Positions 9,739-19,075 of a stretch of DNA of 64,000 bases are shown one piece after another. The notes below the pieces were generated by a model. The model worked only from the letters and a program-made list of their open reading frames with translations, ran no database searches and was not told where the DNA came from. A program made the translations under genes and the position numbers. This DNA is from Cedecea colo (GTDB taxonomy: Bacteria; Pseudomonadota; Gammaproteobacteria; Enterobacterales; Enterobacteriaceae): contig NZ_SOYS01000006.1 in NCBI RefSeq assembly GCF_011808225.1, forward strand, positions 191,647 through 255,646, in the 5' to 3' direction. Numbering within the stretch: the stretch's first letter is position 1; each line of letters starts with the position of its first letter.

Positions 9739-10857
9739 ATGTCGCAGGTAATTAATACTAACTCCCTGAGCCTCGTTGCGCAGAATAATCTGAACAAGTC
9801 TCAGTCTGCCCTGGGTACTTCTATCGAACGTCTGTCTTCCGGTATGCGTATCAATAGCGCAAAAGACGATGCTGCCGGTCAGGCTATCAGCAACCGCTTT
9901 ACCGCGAATATTACCGGTCTGACCCAGGCCTCCCGTAACGCCAACGATGGTATCTCCATTTCGCAAACCACCGAAGGCGCGCTGAATGAAGTCAACGACA
10001 ACTTACAGAACATTCGTCGTCTGACCGTACAGGCGCAGAACGGAACTAACTCCGACTCTGACCGTCAGTCTATTCAGGACGAAATCGACGCCCGTCTGGC
10101 AGAGATCAACCGTATCTCTGAACAGACCGAATTCAACGGCGTTAAAGTGCTGAGCAAAGACCAGACGCTGAGCATCCAGGTCGGTGCAAACGATGGCCAG
10201 ACTATCGATATCAACCTAAGCGAAACCAGCGCCGCGACCCTGGGGATGGGAGGTTTTGATATCAGTCATGTGGCCACCAGGCTTAGCGTAGATGGCACCT
10301 ATACAGACAGTGGCACTGGTTTTACAAGCGCTGGAATCACTGAGACAGCCCTTACAACAGCCAAAACTGCACTCTTCGGCGCAGAGGGTAAGGGTGATAT
10401 TTATTCGGTGAATGACGGGGCCGGCGGTACCGCATTCGTCGCCGTTGGCACCAAAGCCGATGGTACCAAAGTTGCTGCCAGCATGACGCCAGGAGCCGTG
10501 GCTGCCGCTGGTGCTGCATTTACGCTTACCAGAGGTGCGGATCTGGATATTACTAATACCGATGATGCGGCTCTGCTTGCCCAGGTGAATCCTCTGTCGG
10601 CTATCGATAGCGCAATGTCAAAAGTTGATGAAATGCGTTCCGGTCTGGGCGCCACCCAGAACCGTTTCGCATCTGTAATCAGCAACCTGAACAGCACCGT
10701 GAATAATCTGAGCGAATCCCGTTCACGTATCATGGATGCAGACTTCGCCTCTGAAGTTTCTGAGATGAGCCGTGCGAACATCCTGCAGTCTGCCGGTATC
10801 TCCGTATTGGCGCAGGCAAACCAGGTTCCACAGAACGTTCTGTCCCTGCTGCGTTAA
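9739..10857 (+). CDS. fliC: flagellin FliC
   Basis: The filament subunit. The N-terminal D0/D1 region begins MSQVINTNSLSLVAQNNLNK and includes LSSGMRINSAKDDAAGQAI. The C-terminal D1/D0 region contains the ATQNRFASVISNL motif and ends NVLSLLR. Both ends are highly conserved, and the C-terminus is the FliS binding site. At 372 residues it is short compared with E. coli K-12 (498), because the exposed D2/D3 region is reduced to about residues 175-285 and is rich in Ala, Gly and Thr. AGAGGAAAAA gives the ribosome site. A strong terminator follows at once, so it is monocistronic. Confidence 0.97.
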   Translation: MSQVINTNSLSLVAQNNLNKSQSALGTSIERLSSGMRINSAKDDAAGQAISNRFTANITGLTQASRNANDGISISQTTEGALNEVNDNLQNIRRLTVQAQNGTNSDSDRQSIQDEIDARLAEINRISEQTEFNGVKVLSKDQTLSIQVGANDGQTIDINLSETSAATLGMGGFDISHVATRLSVDGTYTDSGTGFTSAGITETALTTAKTALFGAEGKGDIYSVNDGAGGTAFVAVGTKADGTKVAASMTPGAVAAAGAAFTLTRGADLDITNTDDAALLAQVNPLSAIDSAMSKVDEMRSGLGATQNRFASVISNLNSTVNNLSESRSRIMDADFASEVSEMSRANILQSAGISVLAQANQVPQNVLSLLR

Positions 10858-10877
10858 TTCTTTCTCCGTCGCAAGCA

Positions 10878-10906
10878 AACCTGGCCCTTTCGGGCCAGGT
10901 TTTTTC
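10878..10906 (+). terminator. rho-independent terminator of fliC
   Basis: A perfect 10-base-pair stem, AACCTGGCCC and GGGCCAGGTT, closes a TTTC loop and is followed by a T run. It starts 21 bases after the fliC stop. Confidence 0.95.
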
Positions 10907-11128
10907 ATTTATTCACGCCCACTTTCCGGTAATTATTTAAGTAGCGGCATCTCTGCACGCTTATTCTATTGTTGGCGGCTTGTACAAAATGCAGCTTAAT
11001 TTGTATAGCAAAGGCAGCCGCAGCGCATAGCTGGATAGGTAAATTCCCATTTAAATTCAGGGAATTATATTTTATGCCGTCCGGCCTTAAATAACTCGGC
11101 CTGTCATTTTTCTGGCCGCTTTAACAGG

Positions 11129-11360
11129 TTGCCTGAAGTTAACGAACGCTTGACTGCCCTGGCGCTGAACAGCATTCAGAAGATGCAGGCCGCAGGCTTG
11201 CGGTTCGCCATAGATGATTTCAACACCGTCGGGACTCGTCATGATGGTAGATAGCAGATTTGGTGTCGAAGAGGTACAAAGGGAGATCGGACGCAGCGCC
11301 TGGCTGAACGGGGGAGCTGATCTGCTGCAGGGCCAGAGTTATTTCACTTCTGCCTCCTGA
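11129..11360 (+). pseudogene. remnant of an EAL-domain c-di-GMP phosphodiesterase
   Basis: Two broken frames carry EAL-family sequence. The first (about 11129-11254) reads LPEVNERLTALAL, then LRFAIDDFNTVGT, which matches the conserved DDFGTGYS region, and stops at TAG 11252. The second, in another frame, ends ADLLQGQSYFTSAS at TGA 11358 and matches the family's C-terminal LLQGYYFSKP motif. The middle of the domain is missing and no start is seen. EAL proteins degrade c-di-GMP and relieve the flagellar brake, so a copy beside fliC may once have tuned motility. It is certainly non-functional now. Confidence 0.75.
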
Positions 11361-11383
11361 GCGTTACAACGCGCGGAATAAAT

Positions 11384-11418
11384 AAAGCCTGTCGTCAATT
11401 CAATCACGACAGGCCTTT
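11384..11418 (-). terminator. terminator downstream of cheW
   Basis: On the minus strand a 9-base-pair stem (GCCTGTCGT with ACGACAGGC) is followed by TTTATTTATT. It lies about 20 bases after the cheW stop and would end the flhDC-motAB-cheAW transcript. Confidence 0.85.
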
Positions 11419-11437
11419 GTATGGCATGCAAAACTTT

Positions 11438-11944
11438 TTACTCGTGGGCGGTTTCTACTATTTTTTCGACCAGTTCCATCTCTTCGCTGTTCAGCAACTT
11501 TTCGATATCAACCAGAATCAACATACGTTCATCGATGGTCCCTAAACCCAAAAGGTATTCCGTAGAAAGGGTGACTGAAAAATCCGGAGCTGGCCTGATC
11601 TGACCGTTATTCATTGAAATAACGTCTGATACACCGTCAACGATAACGCCCACTACACGATCGGCAAAGTTGAGGATAATAATAACCGTGTTTGCATTGA
11701 ATTCGGTGACCTGCAAATCAAACTTCACGCGTAAATCCACAATCGGCACGATTACGCCACGCAGGTTTGTTACTCCCAGAATAAAGTCTGGCGTATTGGC
11801 AATACGCGTCACCCGGTCATAACCGCGGATCTCCTGAACCTTGAGGATTTCAAGACCGTACTCTTCTTCGCCCAGGGTAAATACCAGGTATTCCTGGCCA
11901 ATATTTTTTTCATCGAACTGCTGTTCTGATGCTGAGAAACTCAT
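11438..11944 (-). CDS. cheW: chemotaxis coupling protein CheW
   Basis: CheW links chemoreceptors to the CheA kinase in the membrane array. The 168-residue protein is a single SH3-like CheW domain with the conserved [34 protein letters not shown] strand and [10 protein letters not shown]. It is full length (167 in E. coli). It lies 10 bases after cheA and ends the operon before the terminator at 11384-11418. Confidence 0.98.
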   Translation of the reverse strand: MSFSASEQQFDEKNIGQEYLVFTLGEEEYGLEILKVQEIRGYDRVTRIANTPDFILGVTNLRGVIVPIVDLRVKFDLQVTEFNANTVIIILNFADRVVGVIVDGVSDVISMNNGQIRPAPDFSVTLSTEYLLGLGTIDERMLILVDIEKLLNSEEMELVEKIVETAHE

Positions 11945-11954
11945 TAGCTCACCT

Positions 11955-13985
11955 TCACTGATTCAACAATAAGTTGTTGTTATTAACCAATCGCTTGTTT
12001 TTGCAAAGCGAGACCAGTGCCGCAACATCCAGAATGAGCGCTACGCTGCCGTCGCCAAGGATTGTTGCCGCTGAGATACCCGGAACTTTGCGGTAATTAA
12101 GTTCGAGGTTTTTCACCACCACCTGATGCTGACCAATCAATTGGTCGACCAGCAGCGCATAGCGGTTACCCGCACTTTGTAGGATCACCGCGACCCCCTC
12201 GCTGGCCTGAAGCGCATCGCTATTGATGTCAAATATTTGATAGAGCTCGATAAGCGGCATATATTCGCCGCGTACCTGCAGCATAAGCTCGTCGCCCGCC
12301 ATACGGTAAAGTTCGCTTTTATTCGGCTTGAGCGACTCCATAACGGTACCGAGCGGCAACACATAAATTTCGTCGCCGACCTTCACCGACATCCCATCAA
12401 GGATAGCGAGGGTCAACGGCAGGATGATGCGGATGGCGGAGCCTTTATCCTGTTCGGATCTAATCTCAACGTGTCCCCCCATTTCCTGGATATTTCGACG
12501 CACCACGTCCATGCCAACACCGCGCCCGGAAACGTCGGTGACTTTCTCGGCCGTTGAGAACCCGGCGGCAAAGATAAGCATCCAGACTTCGTCGTCGCTC
12601 ATGTTATCGCTAAGCGTCAGACCCTGTGATTTAGCACGCGCGAGGATCTTTTCACGGTTAAGCCCTGCCCCGTCATCAATCACTTCAATGACAATGTTGC
12701 CGCCGTGATGCTCGGCCGACAGAATAAGATTGCCTTTCTCCGGCTTTCCTTTCTCCCGACGAACCTCTGCCGATTCAATACCGTGATCGAGGCTGTTACG
12801 CACCAGGTGGGTCAGCGGATCGATGATCCTTTCAATAAGACTCTTATCCAGTTCGGCCGAACCACCACGTAAGGTCAGCTCCACTTCTTTATCGAGCTTG
12901 CCGGCAAGGTCATGCACCAGACGCGGGAAGCGGCTGAAGACGTACTCCATCGGCATCATGCGGATGGACATTACCGACTCCTGCAGGTCACGCGCGTTGC
13001 GGTCCATCTGGGCGATGCTGCTGATGAGCGTGTCGTGGACTGCCGGGTCGAGGGTGCCGGAAAGCTGCGACAGCATCGCCTGGGTGATAATTAGCTCGCC
13101 GACCTGGTTGATTATCTGATCGACCTTCTCCACCGCCACGCGAATACTGCTGGACTCTACGCTATGCGTTCTGGCAGCGGGTTTAGGTCTGGACACGGCT
13201 ATTTTCGCAGGCGACGTGCTGACTTCAGTCGGATTTTCCGCGACGGCGGACAAAGCAGTTTCACCGCTTTTAACCACGGCTGGCGTCGTTGCCTGCCCGG
13301 CAATTTCCGTAATCTCAATCTGTTCCGGCTCAACCACAAAACAAAGCACGGCGAAAATATCATCCGGCGATGTTGTGGTGCGTAACTTAGCCACTACCCG
13401 ATCGTCAAAAAGCTCGTGGCCTTCCAGCTCACCAAGGTTTTCCAGCTCTTCAAGCAGAATCGTCTTTTCCGACTCTTTAAGCGCGCTAAGCGTGATTTGC
13501 AATAAGGCCTGCGCATTTTTTACGGTCGCTGCGGAGTCTGCCTGGGCTGGCTCAGCCGGTGCGAGCGCTGCACCGCCTTCCTGTTGGGCTTTGGCCTCAA
13601 GCGCAATCTGTCGCAAAGCATCACAGATATACCGAAAACTTTCCTGATCGGGCTCCTGGGATAATTTATACGCGTCAAGCTGCTCTTGCATGATGTCCTT
13701 ACTCTCCAGAAACAGATTAATAATATCGCTGTTGAGCGGAAGCTCTCCGCAGCGGGCATCATCCAGCAGATTCTCCATTAAATGCGTGGTCTCCTGCAGC
13801 ACGCTAAAACCGAACGTTCCGGCTCCGCCTTTAATAGAGTGCGCCGCACGGAAAATCGCATTCATCATCTCCTTGTCCGGGCTGGCACAATCCAGCTCTA
13901 AAAGATGCCGCTCCATATCAGCCAGTAATTCATCTGCTTCGGCAAAGAAAGTCTGATAAAAATCACTTACGTCCATCTTGCTCAA
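11955..13985 (-). CDS. cheA: chemotaxis histidine kinase CheA
   Basis: CheA phosphorylates CheY and CheB in response to receptor state. The domains run in order: P1 phosphotransfer with H49 in [13 protein letters not shown]; a P2 CheY/CheB-docking domain at about 160-230; P3 dimerisation (about 280-340); the P4 ATPase with N box [14 protein letters not shown] and GRGVGMDVV; and P5, which pairs with CheW. The 676 residues compare with 654 in E. coli, the extra length being in the linkers. The start overlaps the motB 3' end by 23 bases. Confidence 0.98.
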   Translation of the reverse strand: MSKMDVSDFYQTFFAEADELLADMERHLLELDCASPDKEMMNAIFRAAHSIKGGAGTFGFSVLQETTHLMENLLDDARCGELPLNSDIINLFLESKDIMQEQLDAYKLSQEPDQESFRYICDALRQIALEAKAQQEGGAALAPAEPAQADSAATVKNAQALLQITLSALKESEKTILLEELENLGELEGHELFDDRVVAKLRTTTSPDDIFAVLCFVVEPEQIEITEIAGQATTPAVVKSGETALSAVAENPTEVSTSPAKIAVSRPKPAARTHSVESSSIRVAVEKVDQIINQVGELIITQAMLSQLSGTLDPAVHDTLISSIAQMDRNARDLQESVMSIRMMPMEYVFSRFPRLVHDLAGKLDKEVELTLRGGSAELDKSLIERIIDPLTHLVRNSLDHGIESAEVRREKGKPEKGNLILSAEHHGGNIVIEVIDDGAGLNREKILARAKSQGLTLSDNMSDDEVWMLIFAAGFSTAEKVTDVSGRGVGMDVVRRNIQEMGGHVEIRSEQDKGSAIRIILPLTLAILDGMSVKVGDEIYVLPLGTVMESLKPNKSELYRMAGDELMLQVRGEYMPLIELYQIFDINSDALQASEGVAVILQSAGNRYALLVDQLIGQHQVVVKNLELNYRKVPGISAATILGDGSVALILDVAALVSLCKNKRLVNNNNLLLNQ

Positions 13986-14934
13986 CCTTTTCCTGGTTTA
14001 GTATTGCGGACCCCGTTTGCTCAATCCCCGGCGGGGACGCCACCGTTTTAAGCTGCGCTTGCGTCTGTTCTATCTGCTGCATAGCCGAAACGATGTTTTG
14101 TGAGGTGTATTCGCGCCTGATGCTTTTCTCTTTTTCCCGGCTTAGCACCAGAATGCTGATACGTCGGTTCGACGGATCGGTGGGCTGGGTATTTTCCAGC
14201 ACCATAATGTCTGCGGTTCCCGTCACGCGCATAAATTTGTCCGGAGAAAGGCCTGCGGCGACCAGCGTGCGACGCGAGGCGTTAGCACGGTCTGCGGAAA
14301 GCTCCCAGTTGCTGTAACCGGCGCTACCGCCGGCATACGGCAGAGAATCCGTATGCCCGGTGAGACTGATGAGGTTCGGCAATTCGTTGAGTACCGGTGC
14401 CAGACTCTGGAGAATGCCAACCATATAAGGTTCCAGCCGCACGCCACCGACCCGGAACATCGGTCGGTCCTGGGTGTCAAGAATCTGAACTAACAGACCA
14501 TCATCGCTTAGCGACAGGCGCAGGTTGGCGGCGTAATTGCTCAGACGGGGATCGTTCTTGATCAGGCTTTCCAGCTTATCCAACGCGCGCTTTAAATTTT
14601 GCACGCTCTTTTCACGATCGATTTTTCTCAGAGTCTGCTTAAACACCTCACCGCTCTGCTTGATGACGTCATCTCCGCCGCCTGGGATCACGCTGTCGCT
14701 CAGGCTGTCTTTATTGCCCTGGCTTAGCGCGGCCTTGAGCGGCATATTGAAATATTCCGCGATCTGCTGACGCTGCTGCGGCGAGGAGGTCGCCAGCAGC
14801 CACATCACCAGGAAGAAAGCCATCATTGCCGTCATAAAATCCGCATAGGCAATTTTCCATGAGCCGCCGTGATGGCCGTGCTTATGGCTTTTCTTCTTGC
14901 GCACGACAATCAGCGACTGCCCGTTTTTACTCAT
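13963..14934 (-). CDS. motB: flagellar stator protein MotB
   Basis: MotB anchors the stator to peptidoglycan and contributes the proton-binding aspartate. A basic N-terminus (KKKSHKHGHHGGSWK) precedes the single membrane helix with D32 in IAYADFMTAMMAF. The C-terminal OmpA-like domain contains SLTGHTDSLPY and ELSADRANASRR, the peptidoglycan-binding motifs. The length is 323 residues (308 in E. coli). Its ATG overlaps the motA stop by four bases, and its 3' end overlaps cheA. Confidence 0.98.
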   Translation of the reverse strand: MSKNGQSLIVVRKKKSHKHGHHGGSWKIAYADFMTAMMAFFLVMWLLATSSPQQRQQIAEYFNMPLKAALSQGNKDSLSDSVIPGGGDDVIKQSGEVFKQTLRKIDREKSVQNLKRALDKLESLIKNDPRLSNYAANLRLSLSDDGLLVQILDTQDRPMFRVGGVRLEPYMVGILQSLAPVLNELPNLISLTGHTDSLPYAGGSAGYSNWELSADRANASRRTLVAAGLSPDKFMRVTGTADIMVLENTQPTDPSNRRISILVLSREKEKSIRREYTSQNIVSAMQQIEQTQAQLKTVASPPGIEQTGSAILNQEKVEQDGRK

Positions 14935-15836
14935 GAGGCGCTGTCCGACGAGCCGCTGTCCGACGAGGCGCTACTGGAGACTGATTTTACCTGCCGAACA
15001 TGGTCCTCCAGCTCTATAAAGGAAGGGCGCTCGGTGCTATACAGAATTTTGCGGCCAAACTCGACGGCAATTTGCGGCGCATAACCGTGGATGCTGGACA
15101 GAAGCGTAATTTTGATGCACTGCAGCATCTTAATCTGCTCGCTGCTTTTCTGGCGCAGAAGGGTAGCCAACGGCAGGACAAATCCATACGCCAGCAGTAT
15201 CCCCAGGAAGGTCCCCACCATCGCGTGGGCAATCAGTTCGCCCAGCTCGGCCGCCGGCCTGTCCGCGGCGGCGAGCGCGTTTACTACTCCCATGACCGCA
15301 GCAACGATACCGAACGCCGGCAGGGCATCGCCTACGCTGTTAAGGCTGCTGGCCGGGACTTCATGTTCATGCTCGCAGGTTTCAATTTCCTCATCCATCA
15401 ACGCTTCCAGCTCGAAAGCATTCATGCTGCCGCTGATCATCAGCCGCAGGTAATCGAGCATAAAATTCATCAGTACGGCGTCGGCCAGCAGCCGGGGATA
15501 GGCGGAAAAAATAGGGCTGTTTTGCGGGTCTTCAATATCATTTTCCAGGGAGATCGTCCCGCTCTGGCGGCTTTTGTGCAGCAATAAATACATCACGCCG
15601 ATGAGATCCAAATACAGGGCTTTGCTATAGGACGACCCCTTCATCAGATGCGGGAGCACCTTCATCGTGGCCTTGATGGACTTACCATTATTCCCTACGA
15701 TAAACGCGCCGACCCCCGCCCCACCAATAATAAGGACTTCGATTGGTTGAAATAGCGCAGCAAAGTGCCCACCGGATAAACCATATCCACCAAATACGGT
15801 CAAAATGATTACCGCATAACCAATAATGACTAACAC
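14931..15836 (-). CDS. motA: flagellar stator protein MotA
   Basis: MotA forms the stator ring around MotB and couples proton flow to torque on FliG. Four membrane helices are visible, and the cytoplasmic residues R90 and E98 that act on FliG are conserved (KSRQSGTISLEND). PAFGIVAAVMGVV and AYGFVLPLA hold the functional prolines. The C-terminus has an extra Ser/Asp-rich tail (SSASSDSGSSDSAS) encoded by a short tandem repeat near 14938-14970. A 141-base gap separates it from flhC. I saw no good sigma-28 promoter in that gap. Confidence 0.98.
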   Translation of the reverse strand: MLVIIGYAVIILTVFGGYGLSGGHFAALFQPIEVLIIGGAGVGAFIVGNNGKSIKATMKVLPHLMKGSSYSKALYLDLIGVMYLLLHKSRQSGTISLENDIEDPQNSPIFSAYPRLLADAVLMNFMLDYLRLMISGSMNAFELEALMDEEIETCEHEHEVPASSLNSVGDALPAFGIVAAVMGVVNALAAADRPAAELGELIAHAMVGTFLGILLAYGFVLPLATLLRQKSSEQIKMLQCIKITLLSSIHGYAPQIAVEFGRKILYSTERPSFIELEDHVRQVKSVSSSASSDSGSSDSAS

Positions 15837-15977
15837 ATGAACTCCTTGCTGGAATAAAAATCTTCATCACACCCTGTAGCTGGTTACCAGCATCCTTTGC
15901 ACGGGTAACCTTCATATCATTCATGGTAATAACAGGGCGGTAATATCCTTATGGGTGGCCTACGGTTATCAGATGCT

Positions 15978-16526
15978 TTATACGTTTTGCCCAGCGGTTA
16001 AGTCATACACCTTACTTTTCTTTATGGCGCGCGATGGCGGGCTGCACAGGCTACAGGTAAACGGGCCTTTAGCATGCTCCGTGGATGCCACAAACCAGCC
16101 CTGACAGACGCAACACTTCGTATGCTCAATCATTCCGCAATCAATAAAGCGCAGCAGGGTCCAGGCCCTTGTAAGCCCGAGTACTGGCTTCTCATCCGCG
16201 ATGCCCGGACACTGTTCCAGATACAGGCGATAGGCTTTTACCATCGCCTCAATAGGACGGCACCCTTCGGTTTTTTGCAGATAAAGAAAAATGTTATAGA
16301 ACATGGATGAATGAATATTCTGCTCCCACGACATAAACCAGTCTTCGGAAAAGGGCAGCATTCCCTTGGGCGGAGGGCATCCTCGTAATTCTTTATATAG
16401 CCGGAGTAATCTTCTGCGGCTTAAGCTCGTTTCGCTTTCCAGAACCTGCATACGAGCGCCAAAGGAAATCAAAGCCATTGCTATATGGATTTCTTTAATT
16501 TCATCTAAAATACTTTTTTCAGACAT
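15978..16526 (-). CDS. flhC: flagellar master regulator subunit FlhC
   Basis: FlhC partners FlhD in the FlhD4C2 activator of class 2 flagellar genes and provides most of the DNA contacts. The 182-residue protein has the family's helical N-terminus ([38 protein letters not shown]). It also has the C-terminal four-cysteine zinc site, CCVCQGWF then FTCSLCSPP. The length is close to the E. coli protein (192). It lies 12 bases after flhD. Unusually, this operon continues into motAB and cheAW within a contiguous flagellar cluster. Confidence 0.97.
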   Translation of the reverse strand: MSEKSILDEIKEIHIAMALISFGARMQVLESETSLSRRRLLRLYKELRGCPPPKGMLPFSEDWFMSWEQNIHSSMFYNIFLYLQKTEGCRPIEAMVKAYRLYLEQCPGIADEKPVLGLTRAWTLLRFIDCGMIEHTKCCVCQGWFVASTEHAKGPFTCSLCSPPSRAIKKSKVYDLTAGQNV

Positions 16527-16538
16527 GGTTCATCCCCT

Positions 16539-16877
16539 TCAGGCCGCAGGAATGCTTTCTTCCGCAAGCGAATTCAGCAGATTGGTTGATAAGATGATGC
16601 CGGTGTGCATTTGTTGTAAGGCTTCAATACGCGAATCTTTAGTCAAATGCTCAATGACAATTTCATTATCAACCCGCAGACGACAGATTAACTGGTTCGT
16701 CGAAGCAAGCTTAATAAGCTGGGGCAGGGATAAATCTTTTAAAGTGTCTATCGTCGCCTCGGTCAATCCGAGACGAAAACCCGCGGCGAATTTATCTTCT
16801 CTGATTAACTGCTGGGCTAATAGCAGATAAGATAAGTTAATATCGTGAATACTTTGCAGTTGCTCATCGAGATGCAT
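16539..16877 (-). CDS. flhD: flagellar master regulator subunit FlhD
   Basis: FlhD is the dimerising half of the FlhD4C2 complex. At 112 residues it matches the family (about 116). The conserved stretches are IHDINLSYLLLAQQLIREDK, AGFRLGLTEATIDTLKDLS and the helix-turn-helix-like LPQLIKLASTNQLICRLR. It starts the flhDC-motAB-cheAW operon. Only 140 bases separate it from the fliA stop, all of its private control region, which is much shorter than the long leader found in E. coli. Confidence 0.96.
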   Translation of the reverse strand: MHLDEQLQSIHDINLSYLLLAQQLIREDKFAAGFRLGLTEATIDTLKDLSLPQLIKLASTNQLICRLRVDNEIVIEHLTKDSRIEALQQMHTGIILSTNLLNSLAEESIPAA

Positions 16878-17017
16878 TATGTTTTTACCTTTGTTATATC
16901 CATCAGGGAATAAATCGGTAGCACATTAAAACAATCATTACATCGAAGAATGTAACAGAATAATAAACAAAAAGTGCCTTAATGCTGTGAAAATGGGCTA
17001 AACAAGCTCTTTAAACA
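16878..17017 (-). promoter_or_regulatory. short flhD upstream region
   Basis: This 140-base AT-rich gap between the fliA stop and the flhD start is all the space available for the flhDC promoter and leader. I see no fliA terminator in it, so read-through from fliA into flhDC is possible. I could not identify a specific operator. Confidence 0.4.
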
Positions 17018-17740
17018 TTATTTATCCGACGCCAGTCGCGCCCGTAACCTTTTTATCGCATGACTGTGCAATTGACTAACGCGGGTCTCCGTGATGCCCA
17101 ACAATACGCCAACCTCTTTCATATTAAGTTCTTGCTGGTAATAGAGATTCAATAACAATTGTTCGCGTTCTGGCAGCGCGCTGATTTCAACCGATATCTG
17201 ACTGATGAGCTTTTTTATCATCAGATTATTTAATGGATTTAATTTTTCGTGTTGCGCATCGGGTTGTTCAAAGCCATCTGCAGATTCCTCCTGCAACTCT
17301 TCCAGCGAAAAAAGCTGACTGCTGTTGGTATCTGCCAGCATCTGCTGATATTCGCGTATCGTTATGCCCATTGCGGCGGCTACATCGTTCTCAGAGGCCG
17401 CCATACCGGTACTTTGCTCAATTTTTTGTATAACGGCGACAATCTCCCGGGCGTTGCGGCGCACTCGCCTTGGCACCCAATCCCTTTCACGAAGCTCATC
17501 CAGTAATGCCCAACGCACGCGCTGGGTAATATAATTTCCCAGCGTAATACCTTTGCCGGGATCAAAATCATCAATTGCGGCAAGCAGACCAACAGACCCC
17601 GCCTGAATAAGATCGTCAAGGTCTACGCTCGCTGGCAAACGAGCCTGCAGACGAAGCGCTTCATGGCGCACTAATGAACTATATTTCATCCACAGTTCAT
17701 TTTTATCTGCTACGCCGTTAGGGTTATAGATACCATTCAT
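17018..17740 (-). CDS. fliA: RNA polymerase sigma factor FliA (sigma-28)
   Basis: FliA directs transcription of late flagellar and chemotaxis genes and is held inactive by FlgM (29123-29410). Region 2 (LVRHEALRLQARLPASVDLDDLIQAG) and region 3 (DWVPRRVRRNARE) are as in E. coli. Region 4 has the helix-turn-helix NMKEVGVLLGITETRVSQLHSHAIKRLR. I start at the ATG at 17740, giving MNGIYN and 240 residues against 239 in E. coli. A longer frame with a TTG at 17782 exists, but its extra 14 residues have no counterpart. No fliZ follows. Confidence 0.95.
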   Translation of the reverse strand: MNGIYNPNGVADKNELWMKYSSLVRHEALRLQARLPASVDLDDLIQAGSVGLLAAIDDFDPGKGITLGNYITQRVRWALLDELRERDWVPRRVRRNAREIVAVIQKIEQSTGMAASENDVAAAMGITIREYQQMLADTNSSQLFSLEELQEESADGFEQPDAQHEKLNPLNNLMIKKLISQISVEISALPEREQLLLNLYYQQELNMKEVGVLLGITETRVSQLHSHAIKRLRARLASDK

Positions 17741-18103
17741 ATTTCCATTATCCCACCAGTCCATTAACGAGCAGCTTGACAAATATCCCTAAAAATCCGG
17801 CAAGCTAAACATTCACTACAACAAACTTTAATTATAGGATTTTTCTTTTCGGTAGGTAAAGTACAGTTAACCACCCAGCAGGAAATAAAAATTATTCAAG
17901 CAATTTTAATAAGGTGGAAGGGTAATGGAATTTCCGCCTCATCTTTACTGTATATAAGGCTTTTTTAAATATTATGCGCATATTATTTCCTCTGAGGAAA
18001 TTTTACTTCCGCCAAATTTTATCATTAACACTCCAGGTCGATTAGCTTGGTGATATTTAATAAATAACGATTTGGCGCAATAAATCTCAAACAGAAAACA
18101 ACA
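17741..18103. other. flgL-fliA intergenic region
   Basis: About 360 bases with no gene. A 17-base palindrome with a single central base (ATTTCCTC, T, GAGGAAAT) at 17985-18001 may be a weak terminator for the flg operon or a protein site. The stretch at 17783-17880 would hold the fliA promoter. I see no convincing sigma-28 match there. Confidence 0.35.
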
Positions 18104-19027
18104 TTAACGCAACATATTAAAAATCGACATCTGCTGCATGGACTGGAAAACCATCATTGATGAGTTCAGGGCGAACTCGCTCATCTTTGATTGTGAAACC
18201 AGAGTAATCATTGAATCCGGATCGGACCCCACGGTTTGTTGCAGACGCGACTGTAAAGCGATCTTCTGCGTCTGTGCGCTAAAGCCAAGGGATTCAATTT
18301 GCTGCAGGCTGGTGCCGACTTCCGCCTGAATTTTACCGAGGTTATCGATGCCGCGGCTAAGAGAAGCATTGACGCTGTCCAGCGTGCTTTGCAGCGCTTC
18401 GCGATCGGCATCGCCTTCAACGGGCCGTTTGAGCGCGGCAATGGCTTTATCCAATGCGGTAAAAATATCGTCCGCGGTACCGCTCATAAAAACATTTTTG
18501 CCCGTGTGGCCTACTGCTATTTCAGCGCTTTCCGCCACCTTTTGCGTCATCGCCGTATCCCCACCCACGTAGGTGCCATCTGCCTGGAAGGGGGCTTCGC
18601 CAGTCTTGTAGCCGGAAAATATGTAGCGGCCGTTTTGGTTTTTACCGTTCGCCAAATCCAGCATATTGTCACGGATACCCTGGATCTCCTTCGCCAGAGC
18701 CTGACGATCGGCGTCTGAGTAGGTGCCGTTACCGCCAGCGACAATCTTTTCCGCCAGGTTTTTTGTCAGCAGATTAGCAACGGAATTAAGGGCAGTGTCT
18801 TCCTGCCCGAGCGCATCCTGAGCGTACAAACGTGCGGTATCAAACTGGTTAATGTTTGACAGCGCGTTCTGATAAATCACCGCCTGGGACGCCCCTGCCG
18901 GATCGTCAGAAGGTTTCAGCAAAATCTGTCCGGCAGATAAACGCATATAGATGTCGTTACCGCTGCTCATCGCTTTAGATAAGCTGTCGATATTGTTTTG
19001 ATACATGTACTGGGTGCTTAGACGCAT
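18104..19027 (-). CDS. flgL: hook-filament junction protein FlgL (HAP3)
   Basis: FlgL forms the second junction ring, on which the filament grows. The start MRLSTQYMYQNNIDSLSKAM and the C-terminal MMVFQSMQQMSIFNMLR are the flagellin-like terminal helices of the family. The middle has the conserved GQILLKPSDDPAGASQA and NGRYIFSGYKTGE. I choose ATG 19027 because AAGGA lies 8 bases upstream and E. coli FlgL begins the same way; an in-frame ATG 8 codons earlier is less likely. It is last in the flgBCDEFGHIJKL unit, 48 bases after flgK. Confidence 0.96.
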   Translation of the reverse strand: MRLSTQYMYQNNIDSLSKAMSSGNDIYMRLSAGQILLKPSDDPAGASQAVIYQNALSNINQFDTARLYAQDALGQEDTALNSVANLLTKNLAEKIVAGGNGTYSDADRQALAKEIQGIRDNMLDLANGKNQNGRYIFSGYKTGEAPFQADGTYVGGDTAMTQKVAESAEIAVGHTGKNVFMSGTADDIFTALDKAIAALKRPVEGDADREALQSTLDSVNASLSRGIDNLGKIQAEVGTSLQQIESLGFSAQTQKIALQSRLQQTVGSDPDSMITLVSQSKMSEFALNSSMMVFQSMQQMSIFNMLR

Positions 19028-19075
19028 CGTGTTTTCCTTAACCTTTCCCACCTCACCCGCCGAGGTGAACGGTGC

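Noticed and set aside
14936..14970. Tandem repeat as a phase-variable tract
   Set aside because: Only about two copies of a roughly 15-base in-frame unit in the motA tail; copy changes would only lengthen the tail, not switch the gene.
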